Assembly (NCBI GenBank): GCA_023897205.1
Contig: JAHWDD010000002.1
Coordinates: forward strand, 2,294,001 to 2,358,000
DNA from: Exophiala sp. HKRS030
Lineage: Eukaryota; Ascomycota; Eurotiomycetes; Chaetothyriales; Herpotrichiellaceae
Direction of reading: 5' to 3'
DNA: 64,000 nucleotides
Shown here one piece after another: positions 35,129 through 46,161 of the stretch. The notes under the pieces were generated by a model. The model searched no databases and was not told the DNA's origin. It was given only the letters and a program-made list of their open reading frames with translations. A program made the position numbers and the translations under genes. Each line of letters starts with the position of its first letter. Positions within the stretch are counted from its first letter, which is position 1.

Positions 35129-35479
35129 ATGGCCGACCCAAAATACCCTCCACCTTCATATCCTGCGCCGTCATACGGACAAGGTCAAAATCAAGGCTTC
35201 CAGTCGCCCCCACCGGGTGGCATGGTCTACGGCCAAGATCAATATGGAGGACAGCAACAGGGTTATTACGGACAACAAGGACCTAACCCCAACTATGGCT
35301 ACGGGGGACAGCAGGGTTACGGCGGAGGACCGCCTCAGAGCGGACCGGGATATGGCTACGGTTACCAACAACAGCCAAACGTGGTGTATGAGCGCGACAG
35401 GGGAATGGGCGGCGGCGGCATCTGCGCCGGTCTGTTGGCTGGATTGGCGTGTTGTTGCTGCTTGGATTGTCTGTTTTAA
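35129..35479 (+). CDS. Small CYSTM (cysteine-rich tail) membrane protein
   Basis: Single-exon gene of 116 residues. The N-terminal 90 residues are a Pro/Tyr/Gln/Gly-rich low-complexity region with repeated YGGQQ, GYG and PPPxYP units. It is followed by a linker with ERDRGMGGGG and a C-terminal CYSTM module ICAGLLAGLACCCCLDCLF, in which five Cys cluster at the end of a short hydrophobic helix. CYSTM proteins are stress-associated tail-anchored membrane proteins found across eukaryotes. The mRNA leader ends in a T7-A11 block a few bases before ATG. ATG 35129 is the first ATG of this frame near the promoter. A longer ORF in another frame (35049-35621) is a shadow. Confidence 0.85.
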   Translation: MADPKYPPPSYPAPSYGQGQNQGFQSPPPGGMVYGQDQYGGQQQGYYGQQGPNPNYGYGGQQGYGGGPPQSGPGYGYGYQQQPNVVYERDRGMGGGGICAGLLAGLACCCCLDCLF

Positions 35480-36062
35480 AGAGTCGAACTGTACGTCTCG
35501 GTTTCATGCGTTTTGGCGGATTCACAGAATACTCGAACTCGATGCCGTGTCGTGGTGGGGTGATAGCGGGAATGTCAAATGCCCGGTTTCAGCTCACGCC
35601 AACATGTGCTTGATATCCTAACGTGCTTGATGAAGATTGTGCTTTGGTGCATAGCGAGGATATGGGATGGCTTGGTCTTCTGGGATTTGGCTTTGTTGTT
35701 GTTATACTGTATACATAACCACTGGAATATATTGAATTTCAATTGAGTGCATCTTGCTCCCGGTTTGACCCGATAGTAGCCTTGATAGCCTCGATCAGCA
35801 TAGGTACGAGGAGTCTGGCTTCAGAGCCATATATACGGACCACTTCAAAGTTACTACATTGTACGATGATATTCAACCTGGCAAGATAGTCTCATGTCCA
35901 CGACAAACAGCGTGTACGACAACTGAAAAAGAACTCGTGACTCATTCTTCATTAAGCGTGTTCATCCAGAAGTCATACATCCCTACCTGTACTGTGCTTC
36001 CGATAATTCGAGTTTATATCATCGTCTCGGTGTCGGTAAACCCTCGGGTGGGGCCTTCGTGC
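35480..36062. other. Region between convergent CYSTM and GTPase genes
   Basis: About 0.6 kb with the two 3' ends and presumably their terminators. No further gene is visible. Confidence 0.6.
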
Positions 36063-36853
36063 TCACATCACACAGCAATCACCCTGTTGACTCAGCCCAC
36101 CGTTCTCCGTAGTCGTCCTCGCTGCTGTGCGTGTAATGTCCTCCAGGACCTCCCACATCAATTCTCCCGTGACGGCACTGCACTCGGCGTACCGGTCGCA
36201 GCGCATCTCTTGAGCGGCACGCAGACCCTCTTGCGGCATCACACTCTCAAACGTGCCATCCTCCAGACGATCCTCGGTTCGTTCGTCCCTTTTCAGACCT
36301 AACAGCATGACCGGCATCTCGTGCTCGAGCTCGTCGTAGTGCATCGACAGTTGCTTGCGCCAGTAGTATTGCGCATTGTGGAGCGATTCGCGCGAGGAGA
36401 TGGAGAAGGCGATGATTGTGAATGCGGGTTTCGCAGGAAACGCATCGATGAACAAAGTGGATGTGGATGGGTGAATGCGGAACCTGTATGGCCGGTTGAA
36501 CAACGTCACGTCGAATGCCAACGGCGGCACGACCACGGGTCTAGAAGGGGCGGATAGATCGAGCTTGCCATTGCGGACGTGCTCAAGCCGGCTATAGCGG
36601 TGACAGATGGAAGGGTTAGTTGTTATTCCTTCGTGTACAGGGGAGGGCTGTATAGGCATGAACGGAAGGTCAAAGAAAGTCCCTACGACAAGAATGTGGT
36701 TTTGCCAACGCCAGGACTGCCGAGGAAGAGAATGTCGGCGGCGGGTATGGGCCTCTCCTCATCCCTAACCACTGCGGACATGAATGGAAATTGACGTGAT
36801 ATTGGACATGTGGTGCCGGTGAGTGGAAGAGCTACGGAGGTTGTCCTGCGCAT
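36063..36853 (-). CDS. Degenerate Rho/Ras-like small GTPase with CAAX box
   Basis: Exons on the minus strand are 36853-36687 and 36591-36063 (231 residues). The 95-bp intron has donor GTAGGG and acceptor TAG, and the join reads GKTTFLSRLEHV. A second ATG at 36781 would give 207 residues starting MSAVVRDEERP. The P-loop GSPGVGKT is intact (45-52 from the first ATG), as are a guanine-binding motif variant LKRD, an ECSA motif and a C-terminal CCVM prenylation box. The body resembles Rho proteins around SISSRESLHNAQYYWRKQL and VMPQEGLRAAQEM. However, the DxxG/DTAGQ (G3) motif is missing, and the segment between the beta strands is about 20 residues shorter than in Rho. GTP hydrolysis by the normal switch II mechanism is therefore unlikely. 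No frameshift or stop is present, so it is probably a functional divergent protein rather than a pseudogene. Confidence 0.7.
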
Positions 36854-37525
36854 GGGTACTCCATCCTTGATATAGATGTAGATGGAACAAGCAAAGTCAA
36901 GAAAGAATCACAAGATAAAAACGAACCTCGGCCTGATCACATGACGAGGCTGAATCAGAAGTACTTGCAATTCAAAATCGGTCGACGATTACAACTCATG
37001 TAGAAAACCACCAGGAACCAGGGCGTTCTTCGGCTCTCGTGCCGTGGAGTTTGAGTCTGAGACGATTCCGACTTGCTCAAGACAGCTTTTTCACTTGCCG
37101 TCATGAACGATGGACACCACTCCAACGGCATCAACATCTCCCTTTGGGGAAGCCTACTGCGGCATTGCTCGGACGTACACGTCCCCAGCCTATTTGGACC
37201 AATGGATACTCGTAGCGCAAACGACGCTTTGCTCAAGTTCAACTTACAGTGTTTGGGCTCTCGCCTGACGACGTTGACTAAGCTGTCTGCATTCTCATTC
37301 AGGGTCCAGGGCGTCCTCATCTGCTCCTTGCTTGAAACGGCATGCCCTCTCATCCTTAGCCTCGAGGCTGACGCCATTGCAGGCTTCGTTGCAGGAGCGG
37401 CCTAGCTATGCATATGTTGAGACACTCGACAGAACCAGACCGCAACACGGCAGGGTGGACCTCTAAAGAGGACAAGGTCCCGTACTTTGCCTCGGGTTCT
37501 TCCTTGACCACCGCAGGAAAAAGTG
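36854..37525. other. Intergenic region between GTPase and Zn2Cys6 regulator
   Basis: About 0.7 kb. ORFs of 140 codons (36955-37377, minus) and 110 codons (37073-37405, plus) overlap each other. Neither is recognisable, so neither is called as a gene. Confidence 0.5.
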
Positions 37526-40049
37526 TCATCCCATATCGTATGTAGTCTCAGGATCCGGCCACTGAAAATCGTTTGGAAGCTCGAAAAGACTTTCCCATGT
37601 TACACTTGGCCATCCAATTGTGTTGTACATTGGCATGTCTGCCGCGCCTTCTGCTGAAACGCCCGTTGGTGGATTCATTGATCCCTGGAAGGCTATCGCT
37701 TCAATGTTCTCATTCTCTTGCCTTGGACAATATTGCTCGTTGTTTTCGATGCGTGCACCTGTGGCCCCCCAACCACACCGTCTGGAAGAACTCGCGGCTC
37801 TTAGTACAGGGGTCGGTGGTAGTACGACCAGAGGACTGTTTTCATCATTATTCCACACTCGCAGTGGTTGATGTCGTGCTTCATACAACATGTTGATCAG
37901 TTCATACATGCGATCTGATGCAATCCCCCATGGTTGCATTTCCTGCATCAGATTTAACGTCGTTTGGACTTGTCGGTGGCACTCTTCGCGAACTTGTCGA
38001 ACCTGGTCTATCGCCTGTGCCGGGGCACGAAACTGCCCGTGGCCTCGGTGAAATGCTGAGGCAGTTTCAGGATCCTCGCGGAAAGTATACAGACAGACCA
38101 AAGGCACCATGCAGACCTGTAGTAGGTTCCAGGTTGCCGGCCAAGCAATGTATTGATTAGGAGTCTCCACGGTCCGCGATCGGGCTGATTCGATCAATTC
38201 GCCTGCCAACGTCAGGCACTTCCGAATGCACAATCGTTGGTCCGGCGTTAGTTGATGGTACGGAGTTCTACGCAAAACAGCCTCCATAAGGACTGGCCGG
38301 TACAGCGTTATGCGAAGAATGAGGTATCGCCATCGTATTGTTACACATGGCTGTACAAACGCATGGGATATAGATGGCTCTGTACGTCCAGTAAAAGTGT
38401 GTTTGAATGCGGGTACGCCTCCTGCTAAACCATGAAACTCTCCCGGTAGTCCTTCGTACCAGTCGACGAGATGCGCGTCCAGGCCGAGGAGCTCAGCAAA
38501 GGATAAGGGCGTCGGTGTGGCCAATCTAGCCTGGGTTTCAGTCATGATCCGGGAGAAGGCGATGGTGATGCCCAGTAGCGATGCCAAACACAAAGGTTTG
38601 TCATAAGTCCGGTTTGGCTAAAGAAAAATTGATATCAGTGTCATCTCTGGGAAGCACAATGCCCGGACTTACCTCTTGCAGCATGCCTCCGGGATGCCTT
38701 ACCTCACTATCGAAGATGCTTCCGTCCAGGTTGCGTCCAAGGGTTACTGCTTCGGCTGCATCTAGGACCACTAGATTCCACCAAATGGTGCGTCTCAGCT
38801 CCTGGCTCACATCTGTTTGTCCTGGGATTGGGGTCTCCTTGTGAACACCCAAGGCATATGCCATACGGAATGCAACCCCGAGAAGCGCGGAAGCAAGATT
38901 CGGACGGTTTCGATAGTGGCAATACCACCCAGCCATCAACATCAATGCTTGCAGAAACTCCACACTCTTGTGCCCGAGGGCTTCGAGGTCAAGGTAAGAT
39001 TTGGCAACATTGTAATATGTCATGTGCTCTTTAGACTCGGTCTTTGTGCAGCCTAGTGAGCCCAGGGCCAAGACTGTATTCAAGAGACACAACCATGGAG
39101 GATCAGTTCGATGGCCAGATAATGCCGTTTCTCGAAACGTTGCTTCGTCGATTATGGCTGTAGTAGGATGGACCCAATGAAAATACGCGTCGATCAGCGC
39201 TGTCATCCGATCGGTCAGCGGCATTGGAGCGTGGCGGGATGAAGAACCGGAGGAAGAGTTAGGAACACTGCGTGGAGGACTCTGGTATTGAGCGCTTTTC
39301 TCCAGAGAGTCTGGTGCGATCCGAAGAATTGTGCGAAACATTTGCATAGTCGATGAAGGCCCGACATATGAGGAAGCGTGAGAATCAGTCGTCGATACTG
39401 CATTCACGTCGTCACCAGTATCTGATACATTGTCATCGGCGGATTCGTGATGACCATCGCTCTCACTTGGAGAGTTCTCTGGCTGTCCTTGATGCTCCTT
39501 GGATCCTTGTGAAGCTGCGAGGGCTACCGCGGCGGGAACGTTCACATTCGTTTCATGCGACACGACGGATCTCTTGCCCGTTCTTTTCTGCTGGGACGAA
39601 GGAAGATTGGGACTTTGCTCAGCCTCACGTGAGGTGATTGTTGCAATAACACGCTCCACAAGCTGTTGACTAGATAATCCCTCGAGAGCATCGATAGATT
39701 CCGAGGGCAACAGCTTCGTCAAGATATTAGTGGTTGTTTCGAGCCTTTTGCGCACATAGTCGAAATTCTTGCGATTGACACCTAGTGCAGGCTGGGTGAA
39801 TGGATATTTGCAACGTTCGGGTTGTTTGTACCACTGGCAAGAATAGCACGGATGACTGCCGTCGCATTTCACTTTCCGCCGTTTACACTCCGTACATGCT
39901 GTCTTGATGCGAGGGTCCCTGCCTACCTGCGCCAGTGGAGGTCGTTTCGCTGCGCCGGATCGACCATCATGGATGGAGAATTGATGCTGATGAAGTGCCT
40001 GAGATCCTTCGGAAGCCATGAGTGATCCTTCCAGATCTTGTACACGCAC
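37526..40049 (-). CDS. Zn2Cys6 fungal-specific transcription factor
   Basis: Exons on the minus strand are 40049-38673 and 38617-37526 (822 residues). A start at the next in-frame ATG (40019) would give 812. The 55-bp intron (donor GTAAGT, acceptor TAG) joins GGMLQE to PNRTYDKPLC. The binuclear zinc cluster follows the spacing C-x2-C-x6-C-x5-C-x2-C-x8-C in TACTECKRRKVKCDG...CYSC...ERC, about 40 residues in from the N-terminus. A linker and short helix follow, then a Ser-rich acidic spacer. The middle homology region (Fungal_trans) begins near AYFHWVHPTTAIIDEATF and includes ELRRTIWWNLVVLDAAEAVTLGR. The gene is divergent from an MFS sugar transporter and is the best candidate for its regulator. 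Its exact subfamily and inducer cannot be read from the sequence. Confidence 0.88.
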
Positions 40050-40909
40050 AGAACATGATCAGTGGAAATTTAGAGTGTCGGGCTGTTAAACATCAAAATC
40101 CTCGAAGCACACGCAGGAAGGGCCACTATGACTGATATCCTGCCTGATGTTGGTGATCTGACTTTCTCCTCTGAACCAGCAGCAGCATTCAGGCGTCCAT
40201 GATTGACTGAGGTGGCAACTTTGGGATAGCACTCGTGCGATTTGCGGTCGCGAAAACTTCTCTCATTATTGAGATCCATCCAACCAATGTTGCTTGGATG
40301 GCGGCCACTAGCAGTCGAGATATGAAGGTCTTAGGTCTTACCTGGTCAGATCATTACTTCAGCAAAAGAGGGAACCCAATCCAATGGACCCATAAGGCTC
40401 TCCACATCCAACGGCGCCCGTTTAACATGGGGCATTTCCCCCTTATTTCTCTCGAAGCATCCTTTGTCAGCCAATTGACCCAAGGCGATGCTTCCCTTTC
40501 TTGTGCCCAGAGACTAATACCCTGCAAAGCTATCGCTTACGCTGCTGTCTTTGACACGGAATGCAACATCCTTGTCGTATTTGCACTGATTCTCGCTTTC
40601 AAAACATCTACCGCTGAATGTACGGAATAGCCTCACACAATACTGCTATCAACGTCTTGGAACATCTGCATCCCAAGATAACCAAGGTCACTTACCGTTA
40701 CCATGGTTCTATGGCCTTATCATGGCCGACGGGGAGCCGGTAACACAGATATATGTGCTTTCGTCAGTTGTTACATGAGGACGAGATCCGCCCCATAATC
40801 CACCAGAGGTTGGAGTGTCCGGAGATCTCACGACGGTCGAGACAGTCAAACTATCCTATGCGCATGCTCCGTATTATAGCACGTCCGCAGACAAAGTCAA
40901 GCTAGCAAC
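40050..40909. promoter_or_regulatory. Divergent promoter of the Zn2Cys6 regulator and sugar transporter
   Basis: This 0.86-kb region separates the two start codons. CGG triplets, the usual contact sites of Zn2Cys6 proteins, occur in its right half (for example around 40727-40740), but I cannot show that they are operators. No gene is seen in it. Confidence 0.5.
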
Positions 40910-42792
40910 ATGGCGGACACGAAGATAGACGCCACCAAAGGCTTCAGTGAGGATCACAGTGGCGACATCCGGGAGCGGTCGAAAGTGGCCACGGACATTG
41001 AACACTCTCTAGGGGTGATCGAAGCCGTCAAGCTTTATCCCATGGCCGTCCTCTGGGCCACGCTCTTCGCCTGGTCTCTCGTCATGGTTGGGTATGATTC
41101 GGGTATAATCTACAGCTTCTATGCTCTTCCCGCCTTTGTCAAAAAGTACGGCACCTACTACGGTCCAGACATCGGCTACGAAGTGTCTGCAAAATGGCAA
41201 AACGTCCTCGGGATGGGAACTCCGGTCGGCCAGTTCCTCGGTGCTTTCACTGCGTCCTGGCCCATGGAACGGTGGGGTCGGAAGAAGGTCTTTTGGGCGT
41301 CCCTGTTCTTCACCACGGCCTGGATCTTTCTGCAAATGTTCGCAAACAACATCCATACTTTGGCCGCCGGGGAATTCCTGGCCGGCATCATGTATGGAAC
41401 GTATGTTGTCTTGGCCCCAACCTATGCATCAGAGGTTTGCCCGTTGGCACTTCGTGGCATTCTCAATGCTGGTATGAATCTGGTACGTTTCTACATACCT
41501 CCGGCCCATAGTCTATGTCTACCACGCTCGTATTGACTTGTTCTGTTCTCAGGCATATGTTATTGGTCAGTTCGTGGCAGCAGGTGTAGGCAAAGGTGTC
41601 GCGACCAGGACGGATCAATGGGCTTACCGAATCCCTGTAAGTTGTCACAGGCTTTGTGTACATGACTTTGTGTGGTAGTTCTGTTTTGGTACCATTACCC
41701 CGTTATGTCAACGTCCTGACGAAAGCTTCAGTTTGCTGTCCAATGGATATGGATCCCATTCCTCGCTGGTGGCCTCTTCTTCGCTCCCGAGAGTCCCTGG
41801 TGGTACGTGATCGGTATTTTTTTGTCAACTCCTTCAACCCAAGGCGTCCATTCCAGATTCTTGATGCTTTTATCTGATTCTCAATGAGTCACTTGCCCCG
41901 ACATTTTGTATCTTCTGACGAAATTGATTGCAGGCTGGTCCGTAAAGGTCGTGTCGAAGAAGCCGAGGCGGTCCTGAAACGTCTGGCTCGAGACTCCCCG
42001 AAAGTCGACGTCAAGGCGACCCTGGCCAACATCCAAGAGACCACCATGCACGAAATCGAGGTGGAAAAGGACACGACGTACATTGAATGTTTTCGAGACT
42101 CGAACCGCCGACGTACCGAAGTGGCCATCATGGTGCAGATCTGGCAGGTCATCACTGGGATATCATTGATCGGGTACGCAACCTACTTTTTCGAACTGGC
42201 TGGGCTCCCAGTATCTGCGGCTTTCGACATGGGAGTGGGCAACACGGCGATCGGGTTCGTGGCGACCTGTTCCTCTTGGGTCTTCATGTCGTACTTTGGC
42301 CGACGCACCATCTTCATGTACGGCGTGGCGGGCATGTGTGTCGCTCTTTTCATCATCGGTGGTCTGGACTGCGCACCCAAATACGACTCCCGTCCGGGGT
42401 TCGCTTGGGCTCAGGCGGCATTGCTCGACGTCCTCACGTTTGTGTTTCAAGGCACCGTGGGACCCGTCAATTTTGTCATCTTTGCAGAAATCGGCGCAAC
42501 CCGGTTACGATCCCAGACCGTCGCCCTGGCCACGAGCAGCGGGTCGATCGCCCAGATCATCATGACCGTGGTGATCCCCTACATGCTCAACGCTTCGTCG
42601 GGCAACTGGAGAGGCAAGACCGGCTTCTTTTTCGGGGGCATCAGCGCCCTGGCGACCGTGTGGTGCTATTTTCGACTGCCAGAAACGAAGGGCAGGACGT
42701 TCGAGGAGTTGGATTACATGTTTGAAGCGCGAGTCCCACCGAGGATGTTCAAAGATTACAAGATTATGGATTCTCGGGAAGTTGAAGCTTGA
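40910..42792 (+). CDS. MFS sugar transporter, maltose/alpha-glucoside permease type
   Basis: Proton-coupled sugar uptake at the plasma membrane is expected. Four exons are 40910-41482, 41553-41636, 41732-41802 and 41934-42792 (528 residues). Introns of 70, 95 and 131 bp begin GTACGT, GTAAGT and GTACGT and end in CAG. The junctions rebuild MNLAYVIGQF, RIPFAVQW and ESPWWLVRKGR. Twelve hydrophobic segments are visible. Family signatures are MERWGRKKVFW after TM2, APESPWWLVRKGR before the central loop, GRRTIF, and PETKGRTFEELD at the end of TM12. The hydrophilic N-terminus of about 45 residues resembles that of fungal alpha-glucoside permeases. The divergent Zn2Cys6 gene suggests regulation by sugar. 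The substrate is inferred only from family resemblance. Confidence 0.9.
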
Positions 42793-43235
42793 GGCCATGG
42801 GAATTTCATTTGAACCATGAGTACCTCCTGGTCCGGGTGACTCCGGCTCCATTGTGTGGAATGCTGCTATACTTTCGAGACCAGATTGCCAGTCATATCT
42901 GAATCATGCAGGGACTCGAGGTCCTTCCCCACAACATACACCCTTTTCTTCCAACATGCGCACCAGAACAATGATATCTGGACAGAAGCATCGGTTGCTT
43001 GTTTGGTCTTTGGAACTTGTTGCTTGCTTGCTTGTTTGGTTATCACTCCTCGGTCTTTTTACTGTTTAATGTACCAGGTTGGGAATTCTGGTACATCACT
43101 TCGATAGCCTCGCTTTGCTGACAGGAGGCCTCTTTGTTCTTGATTTTTTTATAAAGCTAAGCTCTTCGCTGCTGTCGTTGTCGTCTGACGGGTCGACGGT
43201 TCTAGTGTTCTTGTGTCGATTCAATGCTTTTTCTT
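42793..43235. other. Region between convergent transporter and Dabb genes
   Basis: Contains the two 3' ends and T-rich tracts near 43145. There is no gene. Confidence 0.6.
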
Positions 43236-43610
43236 TCAGACCTGTCCTCGTTTGAAATCCACGACCATGACATCCTCCACCACGCCCGTCAAATCGTCCA
43301 CCCCGAACCTCTTGTGTACGGGATCCCCGTTGACGTACCAGTCGCGGTCGTGCTCGTTTTCGAACTCGAGCATGAACACATGGCTGTACCCCTTTTGCAG
43401 ACTCTCGATGCTGATGTCCCGCCCACCCGTGAAGGAACGTATGTACGGTCTTTGTGTGACGGGGGAGAGACAGGCGGATTGCAGCGACAAAAACTTTTTG
43501 GATATGGCGGCGCGTTTTTCGTCGCTGACGGTCGGGTAGAAGCGGAAATGGACGATGTGAACGATGGGCGACGGCGGAGGAGGAGAACGAGAAAGTGTGA
43601 TTGATCCCAT
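43236..43610 (-). CDS. Stress-responsive A/B barrel (Dabb) domain protein
   Basis: Single exon, 124 residues from ATG 43610. The frame is open to an ATG at 43685, but the extra 25 residues are not part of the fold, and MGS followed by a Pro-rich leader and IVHIVHFRFYP is a typical start. The Dabb ferredoxin-like domain covers residues 15-120: HIVHFRFYPTVSDEKRAAI, PYIRSFTGGRDISIESLQKGYSHVFMLEFENEHDRDWYV, DPVHKRFG and VVEDVMVVDFKRG. Dabb proteins form dimeric barrels. Some are cyclases or decarboxylases in polyketide pathways, whereas others are stress proteins without known reaction. Its place beside a transporter and a PhyH enzyme hints at catabolic or secondary metabolism, but no substrate can be assigned. 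Confidence 0.85.
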   Translation of the reverse strand: MGSITLSRSPPPPSPIVHIVHFRFYPTVSDEKRAAISKKFLSLQSACLSPVTQRPYIRSFTGGRDISIESLQKGYSHVFMLEFENEHDRDWYVNGDPVHKRFGVDDLTGVVEDVMVVDFKRGQV

Positions 43611-45144
43611 CACTGAGAACCGTGCGAGTACCGTGTACGGGTAGCTATTACTGACCTCTGACTCTCGTGACAGACAGTGTGACAATTCAACAGTGTTGTC
43701 GACGTGTTAGAATATATGTCTTCGCCCCCACGATGGTCAATAAGGCAGGCCTTTGAGAGGGGGGGCGCCTCAAGAGTCAAGAAGCCTCGGGATGTGCCAT
43801 TACTGATCAAGATCCTTGGAGTAAAGTGAATCGTGCTTCATGAATCGAGGTCGTCCGGGTACAGTCCGTAAGGGAGATCCGATATGTGAGTCCTTTCAAT
43901 GTACTACCTACCGGCCCAGGAGATAGTAGACGAGAGTTTAGTACAGCGGTGACAATCCAGGAGTGCTGCAACAGTGCGACAAGGAAACAAGGCAACACAG
44001 TAGTAGTGGTGGTGTTATACGTACTACACAGTGACGCTGTCGGCCTCACCCGGTTGACGACAGGGTCCCGCTGTGGATCCTCTCGTTGGTTCTTTTTGGG
44101 GGGTAACTTACCAGGTTAGGTAGGTGTTATGGATCTTGGACACGGATGAGAAGTACACTTGTTCCGTACAATGGACCTTTTTTGGATTGTGCTGGAAAGC
44201 TTCTTCTTCTTCTCCTTCGAAGACGAAAAAGCCACAACTTTTGAATTCACCCATCCGTTGCTGTTGCCAGTCCGGTTTGTGGCCTCGGGGTATGACCGTG
44301 AGGCTGAAAAGGATGATCAGAGGATTCCATAAACATTTCCCCATCATGAGAAAGGTTCACCAGGCTAGCAGGGTAGAAAAAGAAAAGGACAGAAGTGATG
44401 GGACGGTCGGGAAGACTAGAAAGTCCGACAGACCAGAGCCGACGAGGCTTGAAATGTTGGCAAGGGTGGAAGATGTAGGCGAGCTGGCGTGAGGCAGGTG
44501 ATTGATGGGTACGAATAACGAAGACCATGCAGGACATTAGGCTGCCACCTTGCGTCCTGCTTGGTCTGGGGGTTCGTGTTAGATACTGTTCCAATCAACT
44601 AGGTACGGTAGAATCTTCATGTCGTACCTTTACCATATGGAGTAAACGCTTAATGACAGAAGTCTGTACGTAGCCACGGATAGAAGCGAGAGGGATGAAG
44701 CCAATAACCAATCTTCTCACCTGACATCTCGTAGCTTAGCTTCGATCAAGAGACACTAACGGCCATGGAGAGGGCGCTGGTCATGGCAGGGGTACTGTAG
44801 GGAGCAAAAGTCCAATCCAATCCGCGAGAGGACCGAGACAAACGGCTGCTTTGCACAAGGGTTCCGTGTCACAACAAGATATTTGCTGGATTCGGACATC
44901 AGTCTTTTTCCATGACTTGGTGCATTACAGAATCCCGCGGACGACGTACAGTGTCGCCTGCGCATTCGGCATTCGACAACTGCCTTTTCGAAGTTTGGGA
45001 AAGGAGGTTGTCCTTTTTGATAGGGTAATGAAGCAAGCAGACCGCAGGATGTCGCATGCACTGTCGACAACGAGATATTTGTGTAGAATTCGATCGACTC
45101 GACTCGACTCTGGTTACCAGATGGGTCAACATTCGTTGCCAAGT
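43611..45144. other. 1.5-kb intergenic region between Dabb and PhyH genes
   Basis: ORFs of up to 130 codons overlap on both strands without domains. No RNA gene or repeat stands out. It should contain the Dabb gene's promoter and the PhyH gene's 3' flank. Confidence 0.5.
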
Positions 45145-46161
45145 TCAGAATATCTCTCCTTCATACGTCATCTTCTCTACATCGCTAAAGTCATGTGCGT
45201 TTCGCAGCTTCTCGTACTCTTCCTGTGGCAGCTCGACCATTAGTGGGGTTATGTTGTGGTTCTTGGTTCCATGCATCAGTCGCTCGTAGACACCTGTGCC
45301 CGCGGGGATTCTGAAGCGAGCCGTGCCGTGCCACCAGCTGGCCGAGAATCCCAGAGCAATCATGTAGCGGGTCGCGTCCGACTTGTTGCAGACTCCGGCG
45401 TGCCACAGGCGCATGTCTCGGAAGAGGATAGATCCCTTCTTCACCGTGGGCTGAAATCCGGGACGAAGAGACGTCTTCCGCTCCTCGACGTATTCATCAG
45501 TGATGTGCGTCTCGCCATGTGGTCCCGGAGGAGTCTGAGCTTCCGTGTTGAAGTGGTGAGTTCCGAGCCAGATCTCGGTAGAACCGTTCGCGGCACTGGC
45601 GTCGGTCGTGTAGACGTTGGCGACCACGTAGAATGGAGCAGGAGGATGGGCGCACATGGCGTCTGAATGGACTGGCTGACGTTGGACTCCGTGAGGCAAG
45701 GCGTTGTTTCCCGTGACCATGTTCCACTTCGCGTTGGGCCCGAGGTAGAGGTTGACGGCATGAAAAAGAAGTTTGTTGAGATAGACATCGTCGAAAAAGT
45801 ATTTCGACGGCGTCAACGGAGGGCCCTGTTGGAGGTTCTCTGCCCCGAAATTGCGGTGCAGGTCCTTTTTGTTCAATTCACGTTTTGTGTCCTCGACCAT
45901 GAACTCGTTGATGACGTCCAGATGGGCCGGGTCAATCATATCTTTGAGTATGACCACACCATCGCGGTGCATCCCCGAGAGAAAGAGCTTGATGTTGGCA
46001 TCGTCAAAGCGACCAGCAGCCTTCTCCTCTGGTGATGGAGTGACCTCGACAGGGGTATTGAGAGACTTTGGTGGCAGACCAGGCATGTATTCATGTTGTT
46101 GTGCTAATTTATTGGGAATTGTGCTTGAAAGTCCCGTGTCGCCATTCGCTTGAGGAGACAT
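45145..46161 (-). CDS. Phytanoyl-CoA dioxygenase (PhyH) family oxygenase
   Basis: Single exon, 338 residues. Non-haem Fe(II)/2-oxoglutarate-dependent oxygenase. The iron triad is visible as HSD in VQRQPVHSDAMCAHP and the distal His in RDMRLWHAGVCN. The 2-oxoglutarate-binding Arg is in DATRYMIALGF. The jelly-roll core runs from FLSGMHRDGVVILKDMI to SWWHGTARFRIP. The N-terminus has no targeting signal, so the protein is probably cytosolic. Fungal members of this family hydroxylate or desaturate secondary metabolites or degrade branched acids, and the true substrate is unknown. It is divergent from the unknown membrane protein gene and tandem to the Dabb gene. Confidence 0.88.
   Translation of the reverse strand: MSPQANGDTGLSSTIPNKLAQQHEYMPGLPPKSLNTPVEVTPSPEEKAAGRFDDANIKLFLSGMHRDGVVILKDMIDPAHLDVINEFMVEDTKRELNKKDLHRNFGAENLQQGPPLTPSKYFFDDVYLNKLLFHAVNLYLGPNAKWNMVTGNNALPHGVQRQPVHSDAMCAHPPAPFYVVANVYTTDASAANGSTEIWLGTHHFNTEAQTPPGPHGETHITDEYVEERKTSLRPGFQPTVKKGSILFRDMRLWHAGVCNKSDATRYMIALGFSASWWHGTARFRIPAGTGVYERLMHGTKNHNITPLMVELPQEEYEKLRNAHDFSDVEKMTYEGEIF

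Noticed and set aside
36063..36853. Degenerate GTPase as a pseudogene
   Set aside because: The frame is open from P-loop to CAAX, the intron is canonical and the prenylation box is intact, so loss of DxxG looks like divergence rather than decay.
42087..42725. 212-codon plus-strand ORF in another frame
   Set aside because: Out-of-frame shadow of transporter exon 4; Arg/His-rich with no domain.
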